64,000 nucleotides of DNA from Lentisphaeria bacterium UBA1724 (GCA_002315885.1 DCIO01000110.1:1-64000), one strand, 5' to 3'. Counted from the first letter of the stretch, positions 7,658 through 16,920 are shown. Numbers and translations are program-made. The notes: generated from the sequence alone by a model not told the origin.

Positions 7658-8617
7658 ATGCCTTCTGAAGGGAATCTTGATTTTGCGGAGCCAGTACTGG
7701 AGTTGGTGCATCGTGCGGAGGCGCTGAAACGCCACGCACAGCAGAATCACCTGCACATTGACTCCGAACTGAAGACGCTTTTTGAGCGGATCCAGGAAGT
7801 GGAGGTGCGTTACCAGGATAGCCTGACGCCCTGGCAGCGTGTCCGCCTGGCCCGTCATCCCATGCGTCCCCATCCGCAGTATTTCTGCCGGATGATTTTC
7901 TCGGATTTGCTGGAGTTGCATGGTGACCGACGTTTTGGCGATGACTGGGCGGTTGGTGGCGGATTTGCCCGTCTGGGTGACAAGACCGTGATGGTGATTT
8001 TCACGCGGAAGGGCCACAACTTGGAACAATATCTCCAAAACCACTTCGGTTGTCCTGAGCCAGAAGGCTATCGGAAGGCCCTGCGTTTGATGAAGATTGC
8101 CGAGAAAGCCCATTGTCCCATTGTGACAATTGTGGATACTCCCGGAGCATATCCCGGCATCTCCGGCGGCGAACGACACATCGGCGAGGCCATCGCGGTG
8201 AATCTTCGGGAGATGTTCCGCCTGACGGTGCCGATTTTGTGCGTGGTGACAGGCGAGGGCGGTTCCGGCGGCGCACTAGGGCTTGCCGTGGGAAATCGCG
8301 TGCTGATGCTGGCCAATGCCTATTATTCCGCCATCACGCCCGAGGGCTGTGCCGCAATTCTTTGGCGAGACGAAAATAAGACCGCCGATGCCGCCGCCGC
8401 GCTGAAACTGACCGCCGACGACCTCCTGAAAATGAAGGTGATTGATGAAATCGTCCCCGAACCCCTGGGAGGCGCACACTGCAATCCTGGCGAGGCCGCG
8501 GCAATCCTGAAGGCCGCAATTATCAAGAACCTCAAAGCACTATGCAAGAAGTCCGCCTCCCGACTGAAGGAAGACCGATATGACCGCTTCCGGGAGATGG
8601 GAATCTATAAAGACTAA
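7658..8617 (+). CDS. accA: Acetyl-CoA carboxylase carboxyltransferase subunit alpha
   Basis: Alpha subunit of the carboxyltransferase that forms malonyl-CoA, the first step of fatty acid synthesis; works with AccD, which is not in this window. The 319-residue length is typical. Family segments include PRPHPQYF-like MRPHPQYF, LHGDRRFGDDWAVGGGFARLG, NHFGCPEPEGYRKALRLM, DTPGAYPGISGGERHIGEAIA and the oxyanion-hole GEGGSGGALGLAVGN. A GAGGAG site precedes the ATG. Convergent with the OPT transporter gene. Confidence 0.96.
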   Translation: MPSEGNLDFAEPVLELVHRAEALKRHAQQNHLHIDSELKTLFERIQEVEVRYQDSLTPWQRVRLARHPMRPHPQYFCRMIFSDLLELHGDRRFGDDWAVGGGFARLGDKTVMVIFTRKGHNLEQYLQNHFGCPEPEGYRKALRLMKIAEKAHCPIVTIVDTPGAYPGISGGERHIGEAIAVNLREMFRLTVPILCVVTGEGGSGGALGLAVGNRVLMLANAYYSAITPEGCAAILWRDENKTADAAAALKLTADDLLKMKVIDEIVPEPLGGAHCNPGEAAAILKAAIIKNLKALCKKSASRLKEDRYDRFREMGIYKD

Positions 8618-8648
8618 TGCTTAATGCTTAATGCTTAATGCTTAATTA
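8616..8648. repeat. 7-bp short tandem repeat array (TAATGCT)
   Basis: Four and a half copies of TAATGCT, the complement of the AGCATTA heptamer seen at 127-162, begin at the accA stop codon. Confidence 0.8.
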
Positions 8649-8657
8649 TTTATAAGG

Positions 8658-8677
8658 AAGGGGGAGGGAGCCCCCTT
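8658..8677. terminator. Hairpin between convergent genes
   Basis: AAGGGGG and CCCCCTT form a seven-pair stem with a six-base loop between the convergent accA and OPT genes. There is no clear U-tract, so a terminator role is only likely. Confidence 0.4.
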
Positions 8678-8689
8678 GCCCCCGCTTAT

Positions 8690-10552
8690 TCAATTTGGAT
8701 TTCGGCGTCGAATGGTTTTCCAGATGATGAGGATGGTAATGGTGAGGAGGACCAGACTTCCCGCCATGCCCGTCGAATAGTGGTTGGAGAGATTTATGCA
8801 GTCATCCCAGTGCAGGACGGCGAGGAGTGCCAGGAGAATTCCCATGATTCCTTCGCCCGCAATCAATCCTGAACAAAGGAGCACGCCCCGTTCCGAGGGT
8901 TCATTTTTTCCGTCAATCATGTGTTTTAGTAATCCGCCGATAAGAATGGGTGCGGTGGATGCCATCGGCAGGAATACGCCAATGGCAACGCCCAGTGAAG
9001 GAATGCCCAGCAGTTCCATCGTCAGGGAGATGGCGGCGCCCACAAGCAACAAATCCCAGGACATCGTGTCCTGCATGACGCCCTCGACCACCAATTTCAT
9101 CAGATGGGCCTGCGGGGCTGGGAGTTGCTCGGAGCCGAAGCCCCAGGCTTTGTCCAGAAGAAGCACCACGCCACCGACGCAGCAGGCAGCCCCTAGAACG
9201 CCAATGATCTCGCCGATTTGCTGTTTTTGGGGCGTCGCTCCAAGCAGGAACCCTGTCTTCAAATCCTGAGAGGTGTCTCCCGCAATGGTGGTGATGATGC
9301 AGCACATGGTGGCGATGGCCATGGCGGCAATCATTCCCTCCGTAGGTGACAATGAGGTCCGTTTGAGAATCGACGCGGCAATGAGCAGTGCGGCGATCGT
9401 CATTCCTGAACAGGGTGAGTTGCTGGCACCGATGATGCCGACAATGCGCGACGCCACCAGCGAAAAGCAAAACCCGCAGACTGCAAAGAGCAGTACACCG
9501 AAGCAATTCAGCGGAATTTGGGGCAGGGCCGCCAGCAAGACCAGCACTAGGACGATCCCCGCCACAAGAAGCCGGTTGTCCAGATCCTTGTCGGTTCTGG
9601 CATCCTCTTTGTCTCCTGCTTTCAGCCCTTTGAAGGCGCCTGCCAGAGAGGCTCCGATGAGGGGCATGGCTTTTATCAATCCCGTAATGCCCCCGCAGGC
9701 GACTGCCCCCGCGCCAATGTATCGGATATAGGTGCTCCAAATGGCGGGTGCGCCACCCTGTTCGTAGATGGAGGCGATGGTGGAGCTGCCCGGAGCAATC
9801 ACATTCTCGCCGCCGAATTTGACAATCAGGGGAATTAGCACGAACCAGCTCAGAAAACTCCCCGCGAAGAGTGTGGCAGATACCTTCAGACCGCAAATGT
9901 ATCCCACGCCTAACAGGGCAGGGTAGGGCTCCATGGCGAATATGGTCTGAAGTTTTTTGACGGGAACCACGACGGCGGACGAACAGAGACGCAAGCCGTC
10001 TATCAGCAACTTGCTGACGGCACCGAGTATGGCACCAATGAAAATGGCGGAACCATTTTGGGCTTTGTTTTCCGCGGAGAGCAGGACGACGGCGCAGGCG
10101 CGTCCCTCGGGAAACAGGAGCCGTTCGTGTTCCGTCTTCACCAGGAAATGCCGTAAGGGAATCATGAACAGCACGCCCAGGACGCCACCAAAGAGCGCCA
10201 AAAGGGTAATGGTGCTGAAGGGCTGGGGCTTGGTGACCCCTTCCTGACTCCACAAGGCAAAGACTGGCACCGTGAAGATCACGCCCGCCGCCATGGACTC
10301 TCCCGCAGAGGCGATGGTCTGAGCCATGTTGTTCTCCAAAATGGATTGCCTGCGAAGCAACACACGAAGGATGATCATAGAGATGACCGACGCGGGAATA
10401 GAGGCGGATATCGTCATGCCGATACGCAATCCCAGATAGGCATTCGCGGCTCCAAATACAACGGAAAGAATTACGCCAATGAGGATTGACGCGACGGAAA
10501 ATTCACGTTGGTTTTGGTTGGATGAAATAAATGGATGTGAGTCAAAATTCAT
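8690..10552 (-). CDS. OPT family oligopeptide transporter
   Basis: Integral membrane protein of 620 residues with about 14-16 hydrophobic segments, of the OPT (oligopeptide transporter) family found in bacteria and fungi. Typical segments include EFSVASILIGVILSVVFGAANAYLGLR at the N-terminus, ETIASAGESMAAG-like TIASAGESMAAGVIFTVP, GATPQKQQIGEIIG and LPMASTAPILIGG. Bacterial members are predicted to import peptides with protons; the substrate cannot be read from sequence. An AGGAGG site lies eight bases before the ATG, and a TGATATATTAAGG promoter-like motif lies about 50 bases upstream. It is monocistronic. Confidence 0.92.
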   Translation of the reverse strand: MNFDSHPFISSNQNQREFSVASILIGVILSVVFGAANAYLGLRIGMTISASIPASVISMIILRVLLRRQSILENNMAQTIASAGESMAAGVIFTVPVFALWSQEGVTKPQPFSTITLLALFGGVLGVLFMIPLRHFLVKTEHERLLFPEGRACAVVLLSAENKAQNGSAIFIGAILGAVSKLLIDGLRLCSSAVVVPVKKLQTIFAMEPYPALLGVGYICGLKVSATLFAGSFLSWFVLIPLIVKFGGENVIAPGSSTIASIYEQGGAPAIWSTYIRYIGAGAVACGGITGLIKAMPLIGASLAGAFKGLKAGDKEDARTDKDLDNRLLVAGIVLVLVLLAALPQIPLNCFGVLLFAVCGFCFSLVASRIVGIIGASNSPCSGMTIAALLIAASILKRTSLSPTEGMIAAMAIATMCCIITTIAGDTSQDLKTGFLLGATPQKQQIGEIIGVLGAACCVGGVVLLLDKAWGFGSEQLPAPQAHLMKLVVEGVMQDTMSWDLLLVGAAISLTMELLGIPSLGVAIGVFLPMASTAPILIGGLLKHMIDGKNEPSERGVLLCSGLIAGEGIMGILLALLAVLHWDDCINLSNHYSTGMAGSLVLLTITILIIWKTIRRRNPN

Positions 10553-10603
10553 AGGAAGTGCCTCCTGGCTGTACGCCTGAGCCCGCCACGCATGTATTTA
10601 ATG

Positions 10604-10616
10604 CCTTAATATATCA
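10604..10616 (-). promoter_or_regulatory. Promoter-like motif upstream of the OPT gene
   Basis: Read on the minus strand this is TGATATATTAAGG, close to the TAGGGTATATTAAGG motif at 6566. It lies about 50 bases before the OPT start codon. Confidence 0.4.
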
Positions 10617-10621
10617 GTGAT

Positions 10622-10671
10622 ATTCCGAATTGTCCTTCATTCTGGCTTTCGGGTTATTCCAGGTGTAGCCA
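10622..10671. repeat. Left copy of a 50-bp imperfect direct repeat flanking the AAA+ ATPase gene
   Basis: Aligns without gaps to 12253-12302 with 39 of 50 identical bases. The right copy contains the last codons of the large minus-strand gene at 12285-16832. Read on the minus strand, the left copy carries the corresponding tail WLHLE plus a stop, against WLYLE in the intact gene. It therefore looks like the leftover 3' end of a paralogous gene. Confidence 0.7.
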
Positions 10672-10672
10672 G

Positions 10673-10795
10673 GTTGAAAAATCTTGAATTCGTGATGATT
10701 GTCTAGTTGAAAAATCTTGAATTTGTGATAGTGTTTGGGTTGAAAAATCTTGAATTCGTGATAAATTCATTGGAAAGGATCTTGAATTCGTGATT
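10673..10795. repeat. 33-bp tandem repeats upstream of the AAA+ ATPase gene
   Basis: Four copies of a unit whose conserved part is TTGAAAAATCTTGAATT followed by CGTGAT start at 10673, 10706, 10739 and about 10771, a period of 33, 33 and 32 bases. The between-unit bases are poorly conserved. The array ends 18 bases before the ATPase ATG. It may be an operator for self-regulation or a target for the encoded protein; there are no unique spacers of CRISPR size. Confidence 0.75.
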
Positions 10796-10812
10796 TTGAG
10801 TAGAAGGATGTG

Positions 10813-12165
10813 ATGAGAAGGAAAATTTATAATCTTCTATTAGACTGGAAACAAAATGATGCTGCAAAGACTGCTCTTTTGATTGATGGAGCCCGTCGTG
10901 TAGGGAAAAGTTACATTGCTGAAGAGTTTGCAAAAAAAGAATATAGTAGCTATATCCTGGTTGATTTTAACAGGGTTGACAAGGGAGTCAAGGATTTATT
11001 TAGTCACTATTTGAATGATCTTGACACTTTATTTTCTTATTTGAGTGCGTTTTTCAATGTTTCCTTGATTCCTGGGAAGTCGTTGATTATTTTTGATGAG
11101 GTTCATTTGTGTCCTCGTGCGCGTTCAGCGATCAAATACCTTGTGGCTGATGGCAGGTATCACTTCCTGGAAACTGGTTCTTTGATGTCAATAAAATCCA
11201 ACGTGGCTGATATTGTCATTCCTTCCGAAGAACGTCATGTAAAAATGTATCCTCTTGATTTTGAGGAATTTCTTTGGGCTATGGGGAATGATACGTTGAT
11301 GCCCTTTCTTAAGGATTGTTTTTTGGCACATAGTCCCCTTGGCAATGTTCTTCATCGGAAGGCAATGGATTATTTTCGGCAGTATTTGCTCGTGGGTGGG
11401 ATGCCACAGGCTGTGCAGGAATATATTGAATCGCGGGATTTTGTTAAAACAGATATTGTGAAACGTGATATTTTGACACTTTATCGTTCAGATATCATCA
11501 AGCATGCCAAGGGATACGAAAGAAAAGTTGAGTCAATTTTTGACGAGATTCCTGCCCAACTACAGCGCCACGAGAAAGTTTTTCGTCTTTCTTCCATTAG
11601 TAAGGCCACTCGTTTTCGGGAGTACGAAGATGCTCTATTCTGGCTTGATGATGCCATGATTATCAATAGTTGCTATCGAACCACAGAGCCGAGTATCGGA
11701 TTGAAACTAAGCCAAGAGATTTCAACTTTGAAGTGTTATATGGGAGATACAGGTCTTTTGGTCAGTCATGCTTTTGATGAAAAGGCGATTGTAAATGAAG
11801 AGATATACAAGAAACTTCTCTTTGGCCGACTTGAATTCAATGAGGGGATGATTATTGAGAACATGGTGGCTCAAATGCTGACGGCTGCGGGAAATAAGTT
11901 GTTCTTCTATTCCAACTCTAGTCGAGAATGTGCCGCCGATCGTATGGAGATTGATTTTCTGATAGAAAAATCAATCATTACTAGCCGACATAATATCTCT
12001 CCCGTTGAGGTGAAGTCTGGAAAAAACTACTCCTTTTCGTCTTTGCAGAAATTCTGTCGTAAGTTTGCGATGCAAGTGGATAGACCTTTGATACTTCACT
12101 CAGGGGACATCATGGAGAAAGAAGGTTACCAATGTATCCCTCTATATATGACACCATTCCTTTAA
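10813..12165 (+). CDS. AAA+ ATPase with DUF4143 C-terminal region
   Basis: 451-codon-scale ATPase of the widespread AAA_14/DUF4143 group. Walker A GARRVGKS is at residues 26-33, Walker B is LIIFDEVHL, and the sensor-like LETGSLMS follows. The middle has the family's FRQYLLVGGMPQAVQEYIE and KCYMGDTGLLVSH. The C-terminus has a nuclease-like EIDFLIE...VEVKSGK pattern. Function of the group is unclear; roles in mobile elements or toxin-antitoxin-like systems have been suggested. I chose the ATG at 10813 with AAGGA five bases upstream; a GTG lies one codon earlier. The gene is clearly more AT-rich than its neighbours and sits between direct repeats, which suggests transfer. Confidence 0.9.
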   Translation: MRRKIYNLLLDWKQNDAAKTALLIDGARRVGKSYIAEEFAKKEYSSYILVDFNRVDKGVKDLFSHYLNDLDTLFSYLSAFFNVSLIPGKSLIIFDEVHLCPRARSAIKYLVADGRYHFLETGSLMSIKSNVADIVIPSEERHVKMYPLDFEEFLWAMGNDTLMPFLKDCFLAHSPLGNVLHRKAMDYFRQYLLVGGMPQAVQEYIESRDFVKTDIVKRDILTLYRSDIIKHAKGYERKVESIFDEIPAQLQRHEKVFRLSSISKATRFREYEDALFWLDDAMIINSCYRTTEPSIGLKLSQEISTLKCYMGDTGLLVSHAFDEKAIVNEEIYKKLLFGRLEFNEGMIIENMVAQMLTAAGNKLFFYSNSSRECAADRMEIDFLIEKSIITSRHNISPVEVKSGKNYSFSSLQKFCRKFAMQVDRPLILHSGDIMEKEGYQCIPLYMTPFL

Positions 12166-12175
12166 TTTCAATGGT

Positions 12176-12206
12176 CTCCCCCGTTGTGCTGCGGGGGAGG
12201 TGCCTG
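12176..12206 (+). terminator. Rho-independent-type terminator of the ATPase gene
   Basis: CTCCCCCG and CGGGGGAG form a perfect eight-pair stem with an eight-base loop, 10 bases after the ATPase stop. A T-rich run follows after GTGCC. Confidence 0.6.
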
Positions 12207-12252
12207 TTTTTATCATCTTTTGATAATCATCTTATGATAATTTGATAACGGC

Positions 12253-12302
12253 ATTCTGAATTGTTTTTGATTCTGCGTGCTGCGTTATTCCAGGTATAGC
12301 CA
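12253..12302. repeat. Right copy of the 50-bp imperfect direct repeat
   Basis: Covers the final six codons and stop of the gene at 12285-16832 plus 31 bases beyond it. It pairs with 10622-10671, so the ATPase gene and its 33-bp array lie between the two copies. Confidence 0.7.
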
Positions 12303-15300
12303 AGCGAAGCGTGAGGGATTTTTGCCGTAGAAGATCCCTGGTGTCCATTCGATATATCCGTCCATGGAGTTGAGTTTTGCGACAGGTCTGTCTGTGGTAT
12401 CCATATCTGGGACGACGAACGAGATGCCGTATGTATTTTCGGCCGTTGGGTTCGGCAATCCGATGACCTTCCATGGGACGGAGAATTCCATGGTGATGGT
12501 ATCGCCATGGATGGTCTGTGCGGCTTTGGTGAGGTTGAGTAGATGTGCGAGATTTGCCCAAGTGTATACGAATGCGCCGTTGTCATCGCATCCCAGTGCG
12601 AATTCGTAGAGTTTACCGATGTCGCTTGCCTTCATTGCGGGTCCCTTTTCTCGGATGGAGACCTGTATGGCGTCTCCTTTCCAGATATCGCCGGTCTTTT
12701 CGGGATTGACATGGATGTCATCTCGGACTTGTGCCGCGATATAGAGGCATTCTTCATCCCATGCGAATGCCACTCGTGCGGAGAGGTCGGAATTTCCGCC
12801 ATACGGGTGTGTCTTGTAGATGATGCGGCGGGGAGTATTTTCGCCCACTTGGACGAATTGCCGTCCTTCCCAGTCCGATAAATCGCCGTCGAGAACGATT
12901 CCCGTGGCTTTTGAGGCGTGGTATTCTGGGCGTGGGGGCTGGATGGAGGTGATGGCCTTGACTTGGGAGAGCACCAGCATGGCGGAGAATTGGGCTTCCT
13001 CCAGTTCGGCGTCCTTGTCGGTGATTAGCGTCAAGCAGGTGGAGCGGCTGGAATTTGGTGCGACCTCTTTGAGGAAGAGGGTTTCCGCGCCTGCGTACGG
13101 TGTGGTGCAGCCTTCGGGAAGGGATAGCTGAACCTGCAAGTCCTGGGAATGAGAGGTATTGTTTTTGACGACGACCTCGCAGGGGAAGGAATCGCCCGCA
13201 AAGATTTGCTCGGGTAGTCTCACTTCCACTTCAAAGGGATCCGTTACCTTGAAGCGCATGGGTAGTGTCAGGGCGCCGTCATGCTCTGCAAAAGTGATGC
13301 GTGTGGTGAAAAGTCCGCCGTTGGTTGCCAGGACTTTCTGCGCCATCTCGAAAGATATTCCGAGTTTCGCATCAATGACGCCATTCTGGGGGACGACCGT
13401 CATGCGTGTGGCATTCTCTGCATCCAGTATTGCTTCGATGGTAGCGTCGGTCTTGAAATTGCCTTTCAAGTGGAGGTCGATGACGGGATTCTCACCTGTG
13501 ACCAACTTGACAATGTCGGGGGCTTCCACCTCGCATTTCACATTGCGCAACAGGAGGAATTTCTCCGCCGCATTCCTAAGGCGTTCATCCTTGGGGGCAT
13601 TCAGCGTCTCTCGCGCGGATTTCTCCGCTTGCGTGAGCACGTCCTGGTTGTCGGCGGGAACGATGTGCAGGACCGCGACTTCCTGGGGTAGGAGGGCGGT
13701 CTTTCGGCGGGCACCGTTTGGAACGACCTCCATAGGCGCGCGACCATTTTGGGTGATGAGTGTCAGCAGGACGTCCTTGCTGTTATCCAGTTTCGGCAGG
13801 TTGTATTCCAGGGGCTGGACTTCATCCGTGTAGTTGACCAGATAGACGCAGAGCTCGCCTTTGGCATTCTGCCAGTAGGTGCCCTGGAGGGCAGGTACAT
13901 TTCCTTCGGAGGCGGGGTAGCTCTTTCCAGGGCGGAAATTCCAGGTCTCGTGGACGAGTGGCACTGTGTTGAGAGGCGTGATTTCGCCCATCAATTCGCC
14001 CAGTGAGAGGAAATCCAGTGTGGCTTCGCGGAGTTTCGCCAGTTGCATCTGGTAGTTGAAGCGGTGTTCGAAACGCTTCCCCAGTAGGTAGTCCACATTC
14101 CAGCCCAGTTGGGTTCCCCAGAGGAATGCCCGTCCCTGGATCATACGGAATGCCTGGTCGGTGTCTTCCGGTGTGGTGGTGCTTCCGAAGTAGTATGTGT
14201 ATCCGGAGTAGATTGCCGCCAGGAGGGGGACATCCGTGTCATGGAATTGTCCCCATGTCAGGAAGGCATGGATGTTATCCATGTAGCACTCGGTGGTGTT
14301 TTCCGTGGTGAGGAATGCGTTGTGTTTTGCGGCTTCCTGATTGATTGCGCTAAGCATTTCCCGATAGCCGTCCACCCAGTATGTGCCGCCACCGAGGGTG
14401 TGCCCGTGTTCGGGGTTGTAGCAGAGGGCGGGGGCGGAAGCGCCGATTTGGTCCAGGTAGATGGCATTGAAGTGGCAGTCATTGAGCATCCAGTCGCAGA
14501 CTTCCAGCATTTTCTTCTGCCAAGTCTCGGAGGCGGAACACATGGGTGCCTGGCGGCGCTGGGATGGATAGATTTCCACGTAGGTCTCGCCCTTGGGATC
14601 CAGGCTGGCGCCCGTAATGCCCTCGGTCTTGAAGGAATCGATGTCCAAATCCCAAAGACGACCATTGATATAGGGCATGCAGATTTGACCGCGTGCCGCA
14701 ATCGCCTGGGCGGTATCGGGGACGCCGGGCTTGGCGGGGTTGTATTCGGGATAGTAGGTGTCGAAGGGGATTACATGCCAGTCGTACCAGTGGACACCGT
14801 GCTTGACGGGACAGCGCTCCATGGCGGTCTGCATGTATTTGGACATCCCAGGACCATCCTTCCAGGTCTGGAACCAATAGCAGATTTCCTGGATGGCCTT
14901 GGGATAATCCGGGTTCTCTCGGATGAGGCCCTGTTTTAGCCACTTGGCATTTTCCGCCGCCCAGGCGCGGTAGAGTTTTGCGGCTTTCCACCAGGTGCCC
15001 TGGAAGACTTCCGTGACGTAGGGGAAGGGTTGGTGGAGTCCCACGCCTGGTGTGCCTTGATTTTCGGCAAGGAGCGCGAAATAGGAATCGGGGTCGATGG
15101 TGAGGCGCATGGTCTTGGGGCGTGCCTCGCCGTCATGGCTGGCGAAATAGAGCCCATAGCCGTCCTGCATAAAAGCGAAGAACTGTGTGGGTGCGCCGCC
15201 GCTGCTGGGATAGAGGAATTCGTAGTTCGGGTTGCTCTTGCGGTGGAGTTTCCCTCCGGTATTGCAATCCGGAGTGAGGATGTCTGCTGCGCCTGGCGTT

Positions 15301-16832
15301 GCAACCTGGCTCAGGATGGGAAATTCGCTGGTCCAAAGACCGGATGCCGTGCTATGGTTGTCCACGGTCAGCATCCATTCGGCGCGGGAGCCTATGACAT
15401 GGATGGTTGCGGTCACGTCGGCAGTGCCCGTTTCGTCCACGGGCAGATTCTTCCAGGTGATGGTGATGGTGTCGCCATCGCGTTGAATGGCGGTGTTTTC
15501 CATTGGCACATCCAGGCTGCTGCGGGTGAAGGTCTCGTCGGAGGCCATGCCTTTCCTGAAATTGAGGCGCCACAACGGCCGCGGGTCCTGGCTGGCGCAA
15601 AAGATGGGGCCGCCTTTCTTGGAACGGATGCCATTGCAGGCGAAGCCGTGGGCGATGTCCGAAAAGGAGAGCACCAGGTCGTCGAACTCGAATACTTTGG
15701 CGCCCTGGAATTCGGTGGCCTTGTCGGCACTAAGGGCTGCAGTGCTTGCATCCGTGGTGTATGCCAGGACAACGGGTGCCTTGGCCTGGCTGAGGAATGA
15801 GGCATACCACTGGGAAGCCGTGCTGGATGGCCCCAAATAGAGCTTCGTGTCGATGGAAACACCGTCTTTGAGCTGCCAGACCTTGTTGGGCCGCAGGTAG
15901 TAGACGAATTGCTTCTGGGCATCGAAGCCGGTGGCAGGAGCAACCATGCCCACGGCGTCGTGGTCATTTTCCATGACAATCCATCCCTCCTTGAATACAT
16001 TGACCGCCTCGGGTTCCACAAGGCGATTGGGGAGGATTTCCTTTGCGTGGACGCCCTCCTGGTCCTCCCAGGCAAAGCGGTTGTATTTGAGGACATTGTT
16101 GGAGATTTGGCAGAAATTCAATTCGGGCCAGGTGTAGCCATCAGGGACGGTGCCGGTGAATTCCACTTGGACCACGGGGGAGAATGCGGTGTAGATGAAA
16201 CGGTAGTGGACTACGGGGGTTCCTGGCGCGTAGATGCCTGCATCGCTGATGTAGCCCGTGGTGGTCTCCACGACGGCGCGGAGGGGATTGGCGGAGACGA
16301 GGCGCGCGGTGCCCATTTCGTCCAGATATGCACGGTATTGCCCGCCCCGTTCTTTGCTGTGGAGTCGGTCAATGAAGGTGAGGGTGTTGTCGGTGTTCCC
16401 GCTGAAATTGAAGGAGAAATCCCGTGGCAGGCCGCCTGCGCCGAGGGTAGGGTGGTTCAGTGAGAAATACTGGTTGCGTATCTGGATGGTGCTGCCCTCA
16501 ACAAAGGCATTCAAATCAGTGGATAGGTCAGCGGGCACTCCTTCGACAAAGGAGAAATTGCGATTCTCTCCTGCGCGGACAATCCCAGACAGAAGGATGC
16601 TCAGGGTGGCGGTGCCGTCAGACTCTTCCGTAAAGGCATAGGGCGTGGACGCATTGGAGAGGGAATCTACCAACGCCTTCCCCTTCGCCTCGGAATATTG
16701 CTCGGGGGACAAACTGCAATTCACCACCAGGTTCGTGTAGTCAGAGGAAATCTTCTTGACTTCCACCTTGACTACGGCGAAGAGGCTACAGGCCAATAGG
16801 AGTAACACGGATAATGCCAGGAGTTTTTTCAT
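12285..16832 (-). CDS. Large secreted DUF6259-like glycoside hydrolase-type protein with C-terminal CBM9-like domain
   Basis: 1515 residues with a signal peptide (MKKLLALSVLLLLACSLFAV). An N-terminal beta-rich region precedes a TIM-barrel-like centre around residues 640-960, with HWYDWHVIPFDTYYPEY, GQICMPYINGRLWD, FNAIYLDQIG and a FLTTENTTE strand; the pattern resembles DUF6259 proteins. After a beta-sandwich linker, the last 200 residues start GIVLDGDLSDWEGRQF and look like a family-9 carbohydrate-binding domain. It is probably exported and acts on a polysaccharide, but the linkage is unknown. It is the last gene of the minus-strand glycan cluster. The start codon abuts a 9-bp repeat array and lacks a Shine-Dalgarno site. 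Confidence 0.8.
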   Translation of the reverse strand: MKKLLALSVLLLLACSLFAVVKVEVKKISSDYTNLVVNCSLSPEQYSEAKGKALVDSLSNASTPYAFTEESDGTATLSILLSGIVRAGENRNFSFVEGVPADLSTDLNAFVEGSTIQIRNQYFSLNHPTLGAGGLPRDFSFNFSGNTDNTLTFIDRLHSKERGGQYRAYLDEMGTARLVSANPLRAVVETTTGYISDAGIYAPGTPVVHYRFIYTAFSPVVQVEFTGTVPDGYTWPELNFCQISNNVLKYNRFAWEDQEGVHAKEILPNRLVEPEAVNVFKEGWIVMENDHDAVGMVAPATGFDAQKQFVYYLRPNKVWQLKDGVSIDTKLYLGPSSTASQWYASFLSQAKAPVVLAYTTDASTAALSADKATEFQGAKVFEFDDLVLSFSDIAHGFACNGIRSKKGGPIFCASQDPRPLWRLNFRKGMASDETFTRSSLDVPMENTAIQRDGDTITITWKNLPVDETGTADVTATIHVIGSRAEWMLTVDNHSTASGLWTSEFPILSQVATPGAADILTPDCNTGGKLHRKSNPNYEFLYPSSGGAPTQFFAFMQDGYGLYFASHDGEARPKTMRLTIDPDSYFALLAENQGTPGVGLHQPFPYVTEVFQGTWWKAAKLYRAWAAENAKWLKQGLIRENPDYPKAIQEICYWFQTWKDGPGMSKYMQTAMERCPVKHGVHWYDWHVIPFDTYYPEYNPAKPGVPDTAQAIAARGQICMPYINGRLWDLDIDSFKTEGITGASLDPKGETYVEIYPSQRRQAPMCSASETWQKKMLEVCDWMLNDCHFNAIYLDQIGASAPALCYNPEHGHTLGGGTYWVDGYREMLSAINQEAAKHNAFLTTENTTECYMDNIHAFLTWGQFHDTDVPLLAAIYSGYTYYFGSTTTPEDTDQAFRMIQGRAFLWGTQLGWNVDYLLGKRFEHRFNYQMQLAKLREATLDFLSLGELMGEITPLNTVPLVHETWNFRPGKSYPASEGNVPALQGTYWQNAKGELCVYLVNYTDEVQPLEYNLPKLDNSKDVLLTLITQNGRAPMEVVPNGARRKTALLPQEVAVLHIVPADNQDVLTQAEKSARETLNAPKDERLRNAAEKFLLLRNVKCEVEAPDIVKLVTGENPVIDLHLKGNFKTDATIEAILDAENATRMTVVPQNGVIDAKLGISFEMAQKVLATNGGLFTTRITFAEHDGALTLPMRFKVTDPFEVEVRLPEQIFAGDSFPCEVVVKNNTSHSQDLQVQLSLPEGCTTPYAGAETLFLKEVAPNSSRSTCLTLITDKDAELEEAQFSAMLVLSQVKAITSIQPPRPEYHASKATGIVLDGDLSDWEGRQFVQVGENTPRRIIYKTHPYGGNSDLSARVAFAWDEECLYIAAQVRDDIHVNPEKTGDIWKGDAIQVSIREKGPAMKASDIGKLYEFALGCDDNGAFVYTWANLAHLLNLTKAAQTIHGDTITMEFSVPWKVIGLPNPTAENTYGISFVVPDMDTTDRPVAKLNSMDGYIEWTPGIFYGKNPSRFAWLYLE

Positions 16833-16884
16833 AGGACGGATAGGACGGGTAGGACGGGTAGGACGGGTAGGACGGATAGGACGG
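16833..16884. repeat. 9-bp short tandem repeat array (TAGGACGGR)
   Basis: About six copies of TAGGACGGG or TAGGACGGA occupy the whole 5' flank of the gene at 12285-16832; the last unit supplies the A of its ATG. A smaller array of the same unit lies at 31510-31540. Confidence 0.85.
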
Positions 16885-16920
16885 GAATTGAGAATTGAGA
16901 ATTGAGAATTGAGAATTGAG
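16885..16920. repeat. 7-bp short tandem repeat array (GAGAATT)
   Basis: Five copies of GAGAATT directly abut the 9-bp array and end at the stop codon of the gene at 16921-19503. The same heptamer in the other orientation occurs at 48850-48886. Confidence 0.85.

Noticed and set aside
10673..10795. CRISPR-like 33-base repeats
   Set aside because: The spacing equals the repeat period, with only short degenerate linkers between units instead of unique spacers, and no cas genes are nearby.
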